Source of the DNA: Cordilura impudica
Lineage: Eukaryota > Arthropoda > Insecta > Diptera > Scathophagidae
Reading direction: 5' to 3'
DNA length: 64,000 nucleotides
Assembly (NCBI GenBank): GCA_963682025.1
Contig: OY821519.1
Coordinates: 109,991,764 to 110,055,763, forward strand
The translations under genes were made by a program, and so were the position numbers. Of the stretch, positions 55,208 to 64,000 are shown one piece after another; the first letter of the stretch is position 1; each line of letters opens with the position of its first letter. The notes under the pieces were generated by a model, which had not been told where the DNA came from, made no database searches, and was given only the letters and a program-made list of their open reading frames with translations.

Positions 55208-55744
55208 ATGGGTAGATAATTTTTTCATTATTTAAAAATTTATAAAATAAACATGTTTGATTTTGATTTTTAGCAAATAAAACTTTAATTTTTACTGTGT
55301 TCGCCTTAAGTCTGATTGTGATGGCCTTGGCCAGTGGTGGTAGGTTAATTTGTGATAATGTTTTAGAAATAAAATTTAAATTTAGAATAAATATTTATTT
55401 CTAGATTGTCCTTCGTCTTCTAAAGTACAAATATGTACTCCAATATGTACACATGACAGTGAATGTAGTGTCAAGGGCGGCAAATGTTGTCCTAACATTT
55501 GTAATATCCGTTCATGTGTTCAACCAAATCTGTTAACTAGCTCTGGACGTGATACTTCACCATTTAGTAAAAATTGTAAGTTCTATGCAACTGTTTTAAC
55601 ACCATTTCTTTTGCACCATGTTTGTTTGTTTGTATTTTAGCCGGCAGCTCCAGTGGTGTTTATTGTGGCAACGTCAAATGTGGCTCTTTTGAAAAGTGTG
55701 AAAACGATCGGTCAACTAAGAGACCAAAATGTGTACGTTCTTAA
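55208..55744 (+). CDS. secreted WAP-domain protein, four exons
   Basis: Exons 55208-55211, 55274-55339, 55405-55575 and 55641-55744; introns of 62, 65 and 65 bp with GT and AG ends. Joined, they give 114 codons and a TAA. The start codon with one further base is in exon 1; exon 2 supplies a hydrophobic signal peptide (KTLIFTVFALSLIVMALASG), cleaved near residue 21-23. Cysteines at 25, 34, 38, 44, 51, 52, 56 and 61 follow the WAP four-disulfide pattern (C-x8-C-x3-C-x5-C-x6-CC-x3-C-x4-C). A Ser-rich linker (65-86) leads to a second Cys group at 89, 94, 100 and 111 and a basic end (KRPKCVRS). WAP proteins are often protease inhibitors or antimicrobials; the role here is unknown. All splice phases agree and no stop is present, so this is probably an active gene. 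It is the only host gene found. Confidence 0.85.
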
Positions 55745-55881
55745 GCAGTTTATGGAGTATTTTAAAATGATTAATGTAAAGTAAAATTTGGAACCTGTTT
55801 TATATACATATAAAAAAAAATTTTCATGTTTTAGTAGCTTTAATTTTCTGAGGAGTTTGTGTACAGTGAAAGTCAATACTC

Positions 55882-55887
55882 AATAAA
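55882..55887 (+). terminator. candidate poly(A) signal of the WAP gene
   Basis: AATAAA in ACTCAATAAAACTCTAATT, 138 bp after the stop codon at 55744. It is the first canonical hexamer downstream of the stop. Cleavage would follow some 15-25 bp later; unproven. Confidence 0.5.
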
Positions 55888-55924
55888 ACTCTAATTTAAA
55901 TATTCTGGACTGACTGCCACCGTT

Positions 55925-56275
55925 ATGAACTTCATCTTAACGTTTTGAGTCGATTAACAGATGCCTGCCTGTCCAAACTACAGGACGAAATAGTAAAATT
56001 TTTTATCGGTTATTGGACGATAACTATTAAATTAAAGTAATTCGGCGACGTATAGACAAAGCCCCACATGAGGATCTCCTATGATATCGACCTTAATTAT
56101 TCTAGGATCAAAATTTGGTTTGGGAGCATTATTTATTTATTGTTCATCACAGCAAAAATTAAAAGTGTAGGACCAAATTTAGTTATAATCGCCATAAAAA
56201 AAGATTCCTTACTTCACTGAAATCTATCTTAAGAATTTCAAGTATAAAATATTTTATTTAAATTTAGTTTGTATC
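55925..56275 (+). repeat. old DINE-like relic
   Basis: Shares diverged words with the family in the right order: GAGTCGATTAACAGATGCCT with GCCTGTCC (compare GAGTCGATTTAACGATGTCC), CCCCACATGAGGATCTCCTA with TGATATCGAC, then TTACTTCACTGAAATCTATC and AATTTAGTTTGTAT. Neither tip is present. It lies directly 3' of the WAP gene. Confidence 0.55.
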
Positions 56276-56411
56276 ATAAAATTCACAATATAAAAGTTCT
56301 TGTTTTGATTTTGATTTTATCGAACAGCAGTTAGAGTTATTTTTTGATTTTAATTTTTCGAGCAAATATAAAAATTAAATATAGGCAAGAAAAATAAAAA
56401 CAAAACAAAAA

Positions 56412-57196
56412 AACAAGTAAGAAAATTATAGTCGGTCTAGACCAACTATACGATACCCTATACCATGCGTTTAGAGGCCCTATCTCTCAGTCCCAACTAA
56501 CTGGATATAGAAAATAAACATAAACCAAATTTGAGTGGGATTTTTATAAATTTTTTTGGCTGCAGATATGAAAAAGTTCATATCGGATGCTATATCTATA
56601 TGGGGACTAAAATAGACCGATACTGACCATGTTTGGTAAAGTCTCCTGTATTTTGCAAAAATATATACAAACAAAATTTGAGAAGAATCAGTGCAATATT
56701 TTTGCTTTTGATAGATTGAAGTGAAGATCGGGAAGCAGCTCTATATGGGGCCTATGACTAAGAGTTTTCCAATAGGGATCATTTTTGGACTACTGATTAA
56801 TGGATGTAATAAATACATACAAACCAAATTTGACTAAGATTTATATGATAATTTGGCAATTTATGTTGAATTCATAGGGGTCATTTGTATGGGGGCTAGG
56901 TCTGAACATGGACCGATTCTCACCAATTTCAATAGCGTTCATCCTATGGCCGATGAAAGCGTATATAGCAAATTTCATCGAAATACAGTCATATTTGCGA
57001 CCTGCAGTTTGATTACAAACTTTACATGGACACACAGACGGACGGACGGACGGACATCGTTGCATCGAATCAGCTAGTGATTCTGATTCGATCGGTGTAA
57101 TAAAAGATGGGTCTAGGTCAAATATTTTTGGTAGTTACAAACAGCAGCACAAAGTCATTATACCCAATACCACTATGTGGTATTGGGTAGAAAAAT
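56412..57196 (-). mobile_element. DINE-like element, copy 17
   Basis: Full layout. The hairpin is decayed by one base (GGTCTAGACCAACT, as in copy 6). The 5' end is altered to TACCCAATACCACTATGTGG with ATTGGGTA, an extended palindrome. It pairs head-to-head with the fragment at 57238. Confidence 0.85.
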
Positions 57197-57237
57197 GTCA
57201 ACAAATTTTGTAGTGATTATTTCTCATATTTCTCATA

Positions 57238-57535
57238 TTTTTATATCCTATAGCACTATGTGGTCAGGGTATAATTACTTTGTGAGTATATTTTGATGAA
57301 ATATAGGATATAAGCTTCTATCGGTCATAGGATGAAAGCTATTGAAATTGGTGAAAATCGGTTCATGTTCAGACTTAGTCCCCATACAAATGACCCCTGC
57401 GAGATCAACTTAAATTGCCATAATATCAAAATTATTTAGATCTCGGTCAATTTGGGTTTATGTATGTTTATTGCATCCATTTATCAGTAGTACAAAAATA
57501 AATTCTATAGGAGAATTCTTAGCCATAAAAGTTGC
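57238..57535 (+). mobile_element. DINE-like element, copy 18 (fragment)
   Basis: Starts TTTTATATCCTATAGCACTA with TGTGGTCAGGGTATAATTAC. The microsatellite section is deleted (it jumps from TTTGTGAGTATA to the third block), and the copy ends in the second block (AGGAGAATTCTTAGCCATA). It belongs to the subfamily with GGTCAGGGTAT or GGTCAAGGTAT. Confidence 0.7.
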
Positions 57536-57629
57536 TTTTACTAGGCAGAGAAATCAGACTAATCTAATAATAAGGCAGGAAAGAAATCGTACTATGCTCA
57601 GAAACTAAATTTATCCTTATCCACAAAGC

Positions 57630-59040
57630 AGCTATAGAATAATGTGAAGAAATTGGGTATACATTATCGAAGTAAACCTGACTGTTCTTTGGACCCAGAT
57701 GAACTTAATGATTGTTTTTGTGCTAATATGTTGACTTCTCGTAATAACAGTCTTCAATCGATTCTTTTTTGTACAAGTTCTTTTCAGTTCACTGCTGTTT
57801 CTGAATTTGATGTCTATAAATCGGCTATGAAAATTCGTTCTAATGCCGTTGGAGAAGATTTTTAAAAATAGTGTTGCCATATGTTGTAGGTTCACTTACA
57901 TATATATTTAATCACATCAATACAACTTCAATATTTCCTAATATGTAGAAGGTTGGTCGAATTCTTCCTGTGGCAAAAATACCATCAGCAATGTGTCCTA
58001 GTGATTACAGACCGATAACAATACTTCCAGTTCTCGCTAAAATTTTTGAATCGCTAATGTCAACAAATCAGCTGCATTAAAAGTACTTGATGATATCAGA
58101 CCGGAATATGACTTGGGTAATCTTTCTTTTATGTGCTTATTGGATTTCTCTAAAGCTTTTGAAAGCTTAAAGTATTTTTTGGATTTACAGATTCTGCATT
58201 CTCAAAAAGTTATAATTGGTCTCAAAAAGTTTTATTGGCAACAGAGAGTCGAGGCTGAGGGAGTTAACCTCTGGTGTCGGTACTAGGTCCTCTTTTATTC
58301 AGTATATTTGTTAATGATATTTTTAATGTTGTAAATCATGCTCAAATTCATGCCTATGCAGATGATATACAGCTATACATATCATATCGCGTTGGCCTGA
58401 TAGAAGATATGTGTTGTAGGTTAAATGAAGATCTAAAAATGCTATTGGTTTTTGAGCTAAAGATAATAACTTAACACTTAATCCCAAAAAATCTCTGGTG
58501 TTACCTATCTGTAGACACAAACTTAGCACACTCCATTATCCAACTTATCTTAAATTTGTTGATAAGGTAAAGTATTAAGGCTTTCATATAAATTCTAGTT
58601 TGTCATGCAGTGATCACATAAATAATGTTGTGCGCAATGTTTTTCTTACGCTTAGAAACTTGCGTATGTCTTCAGATTTTACACCGACTGAAGTTAAAAA
58701 AAACTTGTCACTCACTTCACAGGTTACAAGTATCATTTAATAATGCAACTCGATATGTTTATGGCTTAAGTCGGTTTAGTAGTATATCCTCTTGGAGAAA
58801 AATGATTATTGGCTGTGATTTGGCGGATTATTTATGTATGCGAAACTTGATATTCTTACACACAATTTTGTATCAGAAAACACCCTCTTATCTTTTAGAA
58901 AGAATTATATATGGCAGGTCAAACCGGAATATGACTATGATAATACCCAGGTATACATACATGAACAGTAGCTATGGAATAGTGCGCGAATTCTCGATTT
59001 TTATACGGCGGAACCTCTTATTTTGTGAGGTTCAGTAAAA
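57630..59040 (+). pseudogene. LINE ORF2 fragment (jockey group)
   Basis: Successive frames give LDPDELNDCFCANMLTSRNN, then GRILPVAKIPSAMCPSDYRP and ITILPVLAKIFESLM (about 57952-58062), then LLDFSKAFESLK (58138-58170), then VLGPLLFSIFVNDIFNVVNH and AQIHAYADDIQLYISY (58274-58390), and last YNATRYVYGLSRFSSIS with TPSYLLERIIYGRSNRN (58735-59035). The order (YRPI, LLDFSKAF, GPLLFSIFVND, YADD, C-terminal domain) is that of a non-LTR reverse transcriptase; the YADD box is intact. Several deletions and shifts make it a pseudogene. Endonuclease is not visible. Clade from memory of motifs. Confidence 0.85.
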
Positions 59041-59119
59041 AAATGCTGGAGCCAAAAAACGGTGGTGCTGGGGTCAGGTTTAACCGTCCCGCATTGGGGT
59101 CAAAGTTCAGGAAAATTTG

Positions 59120-59620
59120 GAAAAAATGTACAACAGTCCTCCTAACTACCAAGGGGTTGTCGTTGGGGGTTGGGATGTATGGCAGACCTTCATGAATTTC
59201 TTTTGCCAACATTTTCTCCGAACATACTTACCCCCTTTCTCCACTCCTTCGGGGGGCTCCCGTACAAATTTTTAATTACCCCCTTATTACTCCGTATAAT
59301 GTTCCTGAAGCCCTAACTTCACCAGGGTCACCCCTAGGGGGTTAGAACGTATGACGGATCTCCAGGAAAATCTTTTCCGAACATTTTCTTCGAACATATT
59401 TACCCCCCTATTTTCTCTCCTTAGGGGGGCTCCCATACAAACTGCACCAAAACCCTCCCTCAATATGAGAAAAACCGCCCTACCTATCAAGGAGTTGTCC
59501 CTAGGGGATTATGATGTATGGCGGACCTTCATGATTTTTTTTCCCAATATTTTCTCCAAACATACTTACCCCCTACCTCCCCTCCTTATACCGGCTCCCA
59601 TACAAAATGCACCAAATATT
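59120..59620 (+). repeat. tandem array of about 165-180-bp units
   Basis: Three units with GATGTATGGC-GACCTTCATGA or close variants (59175, 59348, 59512), each followed by TTTTCTCCGAACATACTTAC or a variant, CCCC, and a GGGGGCTCCC-TACAAA block. CAAGGAGTTGTCCCTAGGGG precedes each. The array sits between the LINE C-terminus and the orphan transposase gene, and could be the 3' UTR or end region of either. Confidence 0.65.
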
Positions 59621-59628
59621 GGGATGAA

Positions 59629-60951
59629 TCAAATCAATTTATTTTTATCGTGCGACGGATATTTCTTGCGATTGGCATCGACGACCTGAAGCAAGAATTG
59701 TTTCTCATCTTCGTTTCGACATAAAACATTGTTGTAATCCTGCATTAATTTGACACCTTTCTCTGCAGTGTCGTTAACAACATGCAAGGTGCTTACGATC
59801 TGCTTCGCTTTGTTGTAGTCTTCCCGGTTTTCCCAGGTTTTTGGATCGGTTGAAATGAACTCATTTGGTAATCCAAAGCGATCGAATAATTTAACTGTGT
59901 CTCTCGTCACGAAATGGCTCAAATATTTTGCAATGAATTCTTTCACTTGTTTCGAATGCAATCCAATTTTTTTCACGCCTTTGGAGCCGACAACAATAGC
60001 TGAACGTGAACAAGCAGACTTAACGCCTTGATTTTCATCCTCATCCTCGCTCTCTTCCTCCTCAGTGCCTTCTCCCTCGTCATCAGATTGAGATTCTACG
60101 TTTTCGTCGTCTTCTTTGAATGAAAGAATTACATTCGCCATTTTTTGCTTGATATTATGGGAAACGTTTTTATCGAATAGTGCAAGATAGAAGCTTCAGC
60201 TTCAGCACTGATGTACCAAAGGTGATTGCACAATTTATCCACCACTTTCTGTGACACATTTCCATCAATTGATGCATATGCGACTGCCGCTTTTAAAAAA
60301 TTAAAGTCTTGATTGGGTGCCTCGACAGCCGTGGTGATGCCAAACCAAGCTTTCACATAAAGTGTCACGATAAATATGCAAATACCGCGAAGCTTCTCTA
60401 ATTCAATTTCGGTTAAATTGAAATGTTTTCGAAATAGACACATTTTTATGCAGTATATGGCCTTGCCCATCCATCGGGCATGGCTGGTAGGTCCTGGAGC
60501 GCGGAAATGGTAACTGGGAAGGACGCAAGAATTCGGCGTCTTCCTCGTTCACAATCATTTGCAATGCGTTCTCATGTTGAATGTCAAACAAATTATCCAA
60601 ATCCTCAACAAAATCCTTTTCTTTCTTTTGTTGTGTTTGGGACTTTTTTCTATGTGTACTCTTTTGCAGGACTTCCCATTCGCCGTGCAAAGATAACACT
60701 TTCTTTTTGACATCGTGTTTGTACTCCGTTGGGATAAACGCTTGACGCCAAAATATCATTACCGTATCGGTCACTAAGTCTGCGCTGTCTTCGTTCTTCA
60801 ATCCGCGGATACGAGTGCCATAGAAAAACATTTTTAATACTTGTTTTTTAGACGGCAATTTCGTTCCCAATATGTTCGCACATGGTTGGCTGACCAAATT
60901 AATTTCGGTTTTGGATCCCAAATTGCTCGTACTCGACTTTTTCGATGCCAT
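59629..60951 (-). pseudogene. large remnant of orphan transposase-like gene
   Basis: Three minus-strand frames make up one gene. 60951-60450: LGTKLPSKKQVLKMFFYGTR, VTDTVMIFWRQAFIP, LHGEWEVLQKS and FVEDLDNLFDIQHENALQMI. 60430-60130: HFNLTEIELEKLRGICIFIV, LYVKAWFGITTAVEAPNQDF and NHLWYISAEAEASI. 60141-59629: an acidic stretch (about residues 10-45 of that frame), KEFIAKYLSHFVTRDTV, FISTDPKTWENREDYNKAKQ and LQVVDANRKKYPSHDKNKLI. The section with a CxDTT/CRHH block, present at 4687-5241, is deleted near 60430. The two loci together show N-terminal, central and C-terminal blocks of one family. Function unknown; a transposase role is inferred from the long inverted arms of the 2719-6718 copy. No inverted ends were identified here. 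Confidence 0.62.
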
Positions 60952-61229
60952 TTTGAATATGATTAAGGATTCTTAATTTTCACTCACACAAAAAACCGGT
61001 TATGTTTGTGCAGATATTCATCACCCTTATGTCGTAGTCGAATATCGAGACTTGAAGAAGTCAAACCTGAATTTAAATTTCTTTGGTTATGTAGCACTTT
61101 TGACGTGAGTGTTTTTGTAATAGATTCCTTTTTTATAACTTACGAGTTACTTTGTTACAAAACAGCTGATGCTTTTAAAATACATATCAGTAAAATAATC
61201 AATATATTAATAAGAATATTAATAATTAG

Positions 61230-61345
61230 CGCCCGTATTCATAATCAAATTCTTGCAGTTGGCTAACTTTTTTTCGTACGAAAATTTCAAAATTTGTATG
61301 AAAAAATGTTAGCCAACTGCTAGAATTTGATTATGAATACGGGCG
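61230..61345. mobile_element. 116-bp near-perfect hairpin (miniature foldback element)
   Basis: Left arm CGCCCGTATTCATAATCAAA with TTCT-GCAGTTGGCTAAC (61230-61267) and right arm, its inverse, ending TTGATTATGAATACGGGCG (61308-61345), match at 37 of 38 positions. The inner 40 bp (TTTTTTCGTACGAAAATTT and its partner) also pair. TAG flanks both ends, a possible 3-bp target duplication. It is too symmetric for a chance repeat; a MITE is the likely explanation. Confidence 0.75.
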
Positions 61346-61499
61346 TAGATGTTTAAGATTTAAAGTTATTTATTCAAGTGAAAAATATTGAGAGAAACAA
61401 AAAAATTTCTCTTTGGTTTGTTATTTATAAAAAAAATAATAGAAAATATAAACAACTAATTACAGTATAAACAACTTAATTGAAACATTTGCATCAACA

Positions 61500-61945
61500 A
61501 ACCAGTGCCTGTAACTTCATTAATTTTCGAATATTCTCCACGGCAACGTCACTATTAAATTCATCCTCACATATTTTTTTGGTTTGGTTCTTCCGGACTT
61601 TCGATAGAGCGCATGTGCAGTAGTCCTGCTACTGCCTCCTCTTATAGTGTCAACAGCTTTTGTTTGAAAGTTCTCCTGCCGTTGCATGACTTTCAATCGT
61701 ATTGCGCAATAGCTTGTTTTAATGCTGGTCTTCATATCGGCTCAAACCTTCATCCAACCTTCTGTTTCATTAGTGGGAGGACCAATAGTGTTTATCTTCC
61801 TTTGTATATCATTCCACTGTTCCTTTATAGATGATTTCACAGAAATTTTGTGATATCCTTTGCGATGTTTCGATTTTTGCATTGTACAAATGTTACAAAT
61901 TGTTTTGGTGTTGTCTTCTCTATCCTTAAACATACCGATAGACAA
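61500..61945 (-). pseudogene. Myb/SANT-like (zeste-type) DNA-binding gene fragment
   Basis: 61945-61742: SSIKEQWNDIQRKINTIGPP, then TNETEGWMKV. Then, shifted, MKTSIKTSYCAIRLKVMQRQ, ENFQTKAVDTIRGGS (61735-61520) and CEDEFNSDVAVENIRKLMKL (to about 61505). 'W..I...NS.GPP.....W.KVW.D.K...K.K' followed by 'TGGG'-like text is the pattern of Myb/SANT proteins found beside PIF/Harbinger transposases (from memory of the family; inference). At least two frame breaks. No transposase partner was seen next to it. Confidence 0.6.
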
Positions 61946-63185
61946 CCTTTTAGTGATTTATTTTCATTGATGGTTTAATATTACTAATTTTTCTGGTAGT
62001 ATTTATACCCACTTTTTTCTACTTTCCTTATTTTTGTAATTGTTGTCACCACCAAAATACACAACGACATATCTTGTCGAATTTCACATCAAAAAAATTT
62101 ATAATAGCGTAATTTTTAATAGATACTCGACAGAGTTGTATTTCCGACGTGGCTACGACATAAATAATCAAGGTAAATATAAAATTGACGCCTAGGTGAA
62201 CGGTATCAAAGATACGGCACACTGTGGCTGAAATTTTGATTTCATAGGCCAAAAGTCTAATATTTTTTTGTCACCGATTTTTAAAATTTTACGACATTTT
62301 GTAGCTAATATATCCAGATTAAGGTAACCAAAAAATTGTCAAACTCAACTGTTTTTTTAATTTCAGACAAAGGTGATTTTTTTTGTTTTTTATCAAAAAT
62401 AAATGGTTACAACTCGCAACTTATCGCCGATAATGAGCTGCGGTCTTCTTTACAAGGTTGGTAGGATTGCAGTCTTTAGTTTTTGTAAGTAGTCACAACC
62501 CTACCGTTTAATATTTCGGGTGTTCTGAAATATTTATTAAACTGCTACATTTGTGGCAAATTTCAATTTTAGTGGAATAGAACTTCTAGGTAGAAAAAGG
62601 GAACAAGAAACGTATACCACTCTGAGAGAGGTGTAAGTGTCCTCTTTAACGCTATGTATACTTTTGCACCCGTGACGACCCGTGGGTAGAACACTTTTTT
62701 CATTTTAATGAAATTACTCTAAAAAAATTCAAATTACGATAATTTAAACAGCCCTATAAGTACTCGTATACAATGGTGTATTAAATTTGTGCTTTAGGTA
62801 TTTTATAGCTTATAATAGTCATTATTTGTTCTATTACCGTAATATATTTGTAAGTAAGAATGTCAATACACAGGGCATGTAATTCATTAGTAACCTGGGT
62901 TTTTTTTTTAATATCATACCTTTTTATACCTTTTTATTTTACCTAACAATGCACTCGCAAATAGCAAAGAAAACACACACATTTAATTCATTTGTATAGT
63001 AGGATTTTTATATATTATTTTAGGTAGTTATGCACTAATGCCATTTTCTTACCTTTTTATTTTACCTAGAAACATAGTATGATGGCATATGAGAAGGCTT
63101 ATAAGAAAGCGACATTTGAATACAAACTCAATTGCTCTAATATATTTCAGCAATAACAGTCGCAAATAAAAATATTCAGAAAAAT
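61946..63185. other. no gene recognised; short direct repeat
   Basis: AT-rich. ACCTTTTTATTTTACCTA occurs at about 62928-62945 and again at 63051-63068. These lie just upstream of the transposase-like gene at 63186 and could be part of its element's 5' end. No inverted partner is inside the window. Confidence 0.4.
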
Positions 63186-64000
63186 ATGGAGAGCTTCAGT
63201 TATAAAGAACTGGCCGAAGAGTATTTTAGAAACAAAACCCAAGAAGATGTTCTTAGTTACGTTAAAATAAAATTAAACTTAAATTCGTGTAGCACCGAAA
63301 TACAAGAGCAATTATCTAATTTCGTCAAAGCACTAAACAACGTTACAAAGAAGTTAGCTACAGTAAACAAACGTTTTATATAAAAAGTGCAAACTGGTTA
63401 GAAGGCCAACTTACTGTCGCTGCAGAAACAGCAAAGCAAGATAAGGCTGGAAGACCACGTAAATCATTGGACAACTGCAGCGATAGATATAAGAGCCGGA
63501 AACTTAAAGATGTTAACGATGAAATTGGTTGTACAAATATAAAAGAATCTTTCCTATATCAATTACGATCACAGAACAAATTAACAAAAGTGGATATCAT
63601 TGAAAAAGTTGTTAAAGCTAGTTCAGTGAGAACAAAACGGATCCTTAAAAGTATACCACCTCAGAGCATTGCAAAACAGTTCACAAATGAGGAGGCAGTA
63701 GCATTATTTCTGGATTTGAAATTAACAAAACAGCAATATATTCAGCTCAAATTGCGTGCGATTGAAAAAGGCTCAAATATGTATCCAGCATATCATCACA
63801 AAACCGCTGCTAAAATGGACTGTTTGCCATTTAAGGACACTATTACAATCACCCAATTTCGGCAGAGGTACAACTACAATCTCTACTTGATCACACAGCC
63901 GAACGCTTGGTTCAATCAATAAAAGGAAATGAGTTAAAGAAATATGGAAATACAAAGTAAATTCTTTTTTGTAAATGGGGATGTGATGGCTCTTCGGGAC
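63186..64000 (+). pseudogene. transposase-like gene, N-terminal part, runs off the window
   Basis: Starts MESFSYKELAEEYFRNKTQE and VLSYVKIKLNLNSCSTEIQE; a shift near 63370 leads to FYIKSANWLEGQL, then AGRPRKSLDNCSDRYKSRKL, FLYQLRSQNKLTKVDIIEKV, ANEEAVALFLDLKLTKQQYI-like text and MYPAYHHKTAAK. A second shift near 63865 gives AEVQLQSLLDHTAERLVQSI, and the last bases encode KWGCDGSSG. The GRPRKS-x-SDR block and the final x-DGSSG block recur in a family of uncharacterised arthropod proteins I remember. The DGS-type block could be the first catalytic acid of a DDE transposase, perhaps Transib/RAG1-like; that is a low-confidence guess. Two frame breaks mark it as damaged. Confidence 0.55.

Noticed and set aside
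1..64000. tRNA or rRNA genes
   Set aside because: I saw no cloverleaf with A and B boxes and no rRNA-like text, but this was by eye only; a tRNAscan-SE or Infernal run would settle it.
1..64000. LTR retrotransposons or retrovirus-like elements
   Set aside because: No protease, integrase or LTR pairs (TG...CA with a primer-binding site) were recognised; the reverse transcriptase fragments all have LINE-type text.

Overview
The window looks like non-coding, transposon-rich chromosomal DNA of a dipteran fly. It is strongly AT-rich, introns are about 60 bp with fly-type splice sites, and the dominant repeat has the layout of the Drosophila DINE-1/mini-me (HINE, Helentron-type) elements: a TATACCC start, a (GTCC)n microsatellite and a hairpin near the 3' tip. 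The species cannot be fixed from the sequence; a higher (brachyceran, perhaps calyptrate) fly is an inference.

Only one probable host gene was found. It is a four-exon gene at 55208-55744 for a 114-residue secreted protein with a signal peptide, a whey-acidic-protein (WAP) type eight-cysteine module and a C-terminal four-cysteine module. Its exons are too short to stand out as open reading frames.

Nearly everything else is mobile DNA, mostly broken, and much of it is nested. (1) At least 18 DINE-like copies lie along the window, several as closely spaced inverted pairs with their TATACCC ends facing (8499-10202, 38379-39760, 43438-45043, 51673-53273, 56412-57535). (2) Three copies of a long-TIR transposon with CACTG/CAGTG tips lie at 1-1676, 19098-21205 and 45951-48295; the two complete copies have TTA on both sides. 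It carries an orphan zinc-finger-like gene. (3) A family with TAGGGCGGGTCG ends and 8-bp target duplications (22069-22787, 30308-35349) carries a second orphan transposase-like gene. (4) An element with arms of about 450 bp (2719-6718) carries a third orphan gene family, of which a fuller remnant sits at 59629-60951. (5) Tc1/mariner elements lie at 13484-17052, 21319-26413, 27404-36102, 42959-43400, 45805-49016 and 50022-51004. (6) LINE fragments of the jockey group lie at 10755-11215, 28490-35945 (split), 37567-38280 and 57630-59040. (7) hAT-like fragments, small foldback elements and three further interspersed or tandem repeat families complete the set.

Layout: 1-10202 is a nested cluster (CACTG element, long-arm element, DINE copies). 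10203-19097 holds LINE and hAT fragments and a Tc1 element loaded with insertions. 19098-26413 holds a CACTG element followed by a Tc1/mariner element containing other insertions. 27404-36102 is a four-level nest: Tc1, then a LINE, then the TAGGGCGGG element, then a DINE copy and other inserts. 36568-45043 is DINE copies, a jockey 3' end and a small TIR element. 45341-51660 is a mariner split by a CACTG element, then a second TIR element. 51673-57535 is DINE copies around the WAP gene. 57630-64000 is a LINE, a tandem array, a large orphan transposase remnant, a compact hairpin, a Myb/SANT-like fragment and a transposase-like gene that runs off the right edge. No intact autonomous element was found, and no tRNA, rRNA, CRISPR or LTR element was seen.
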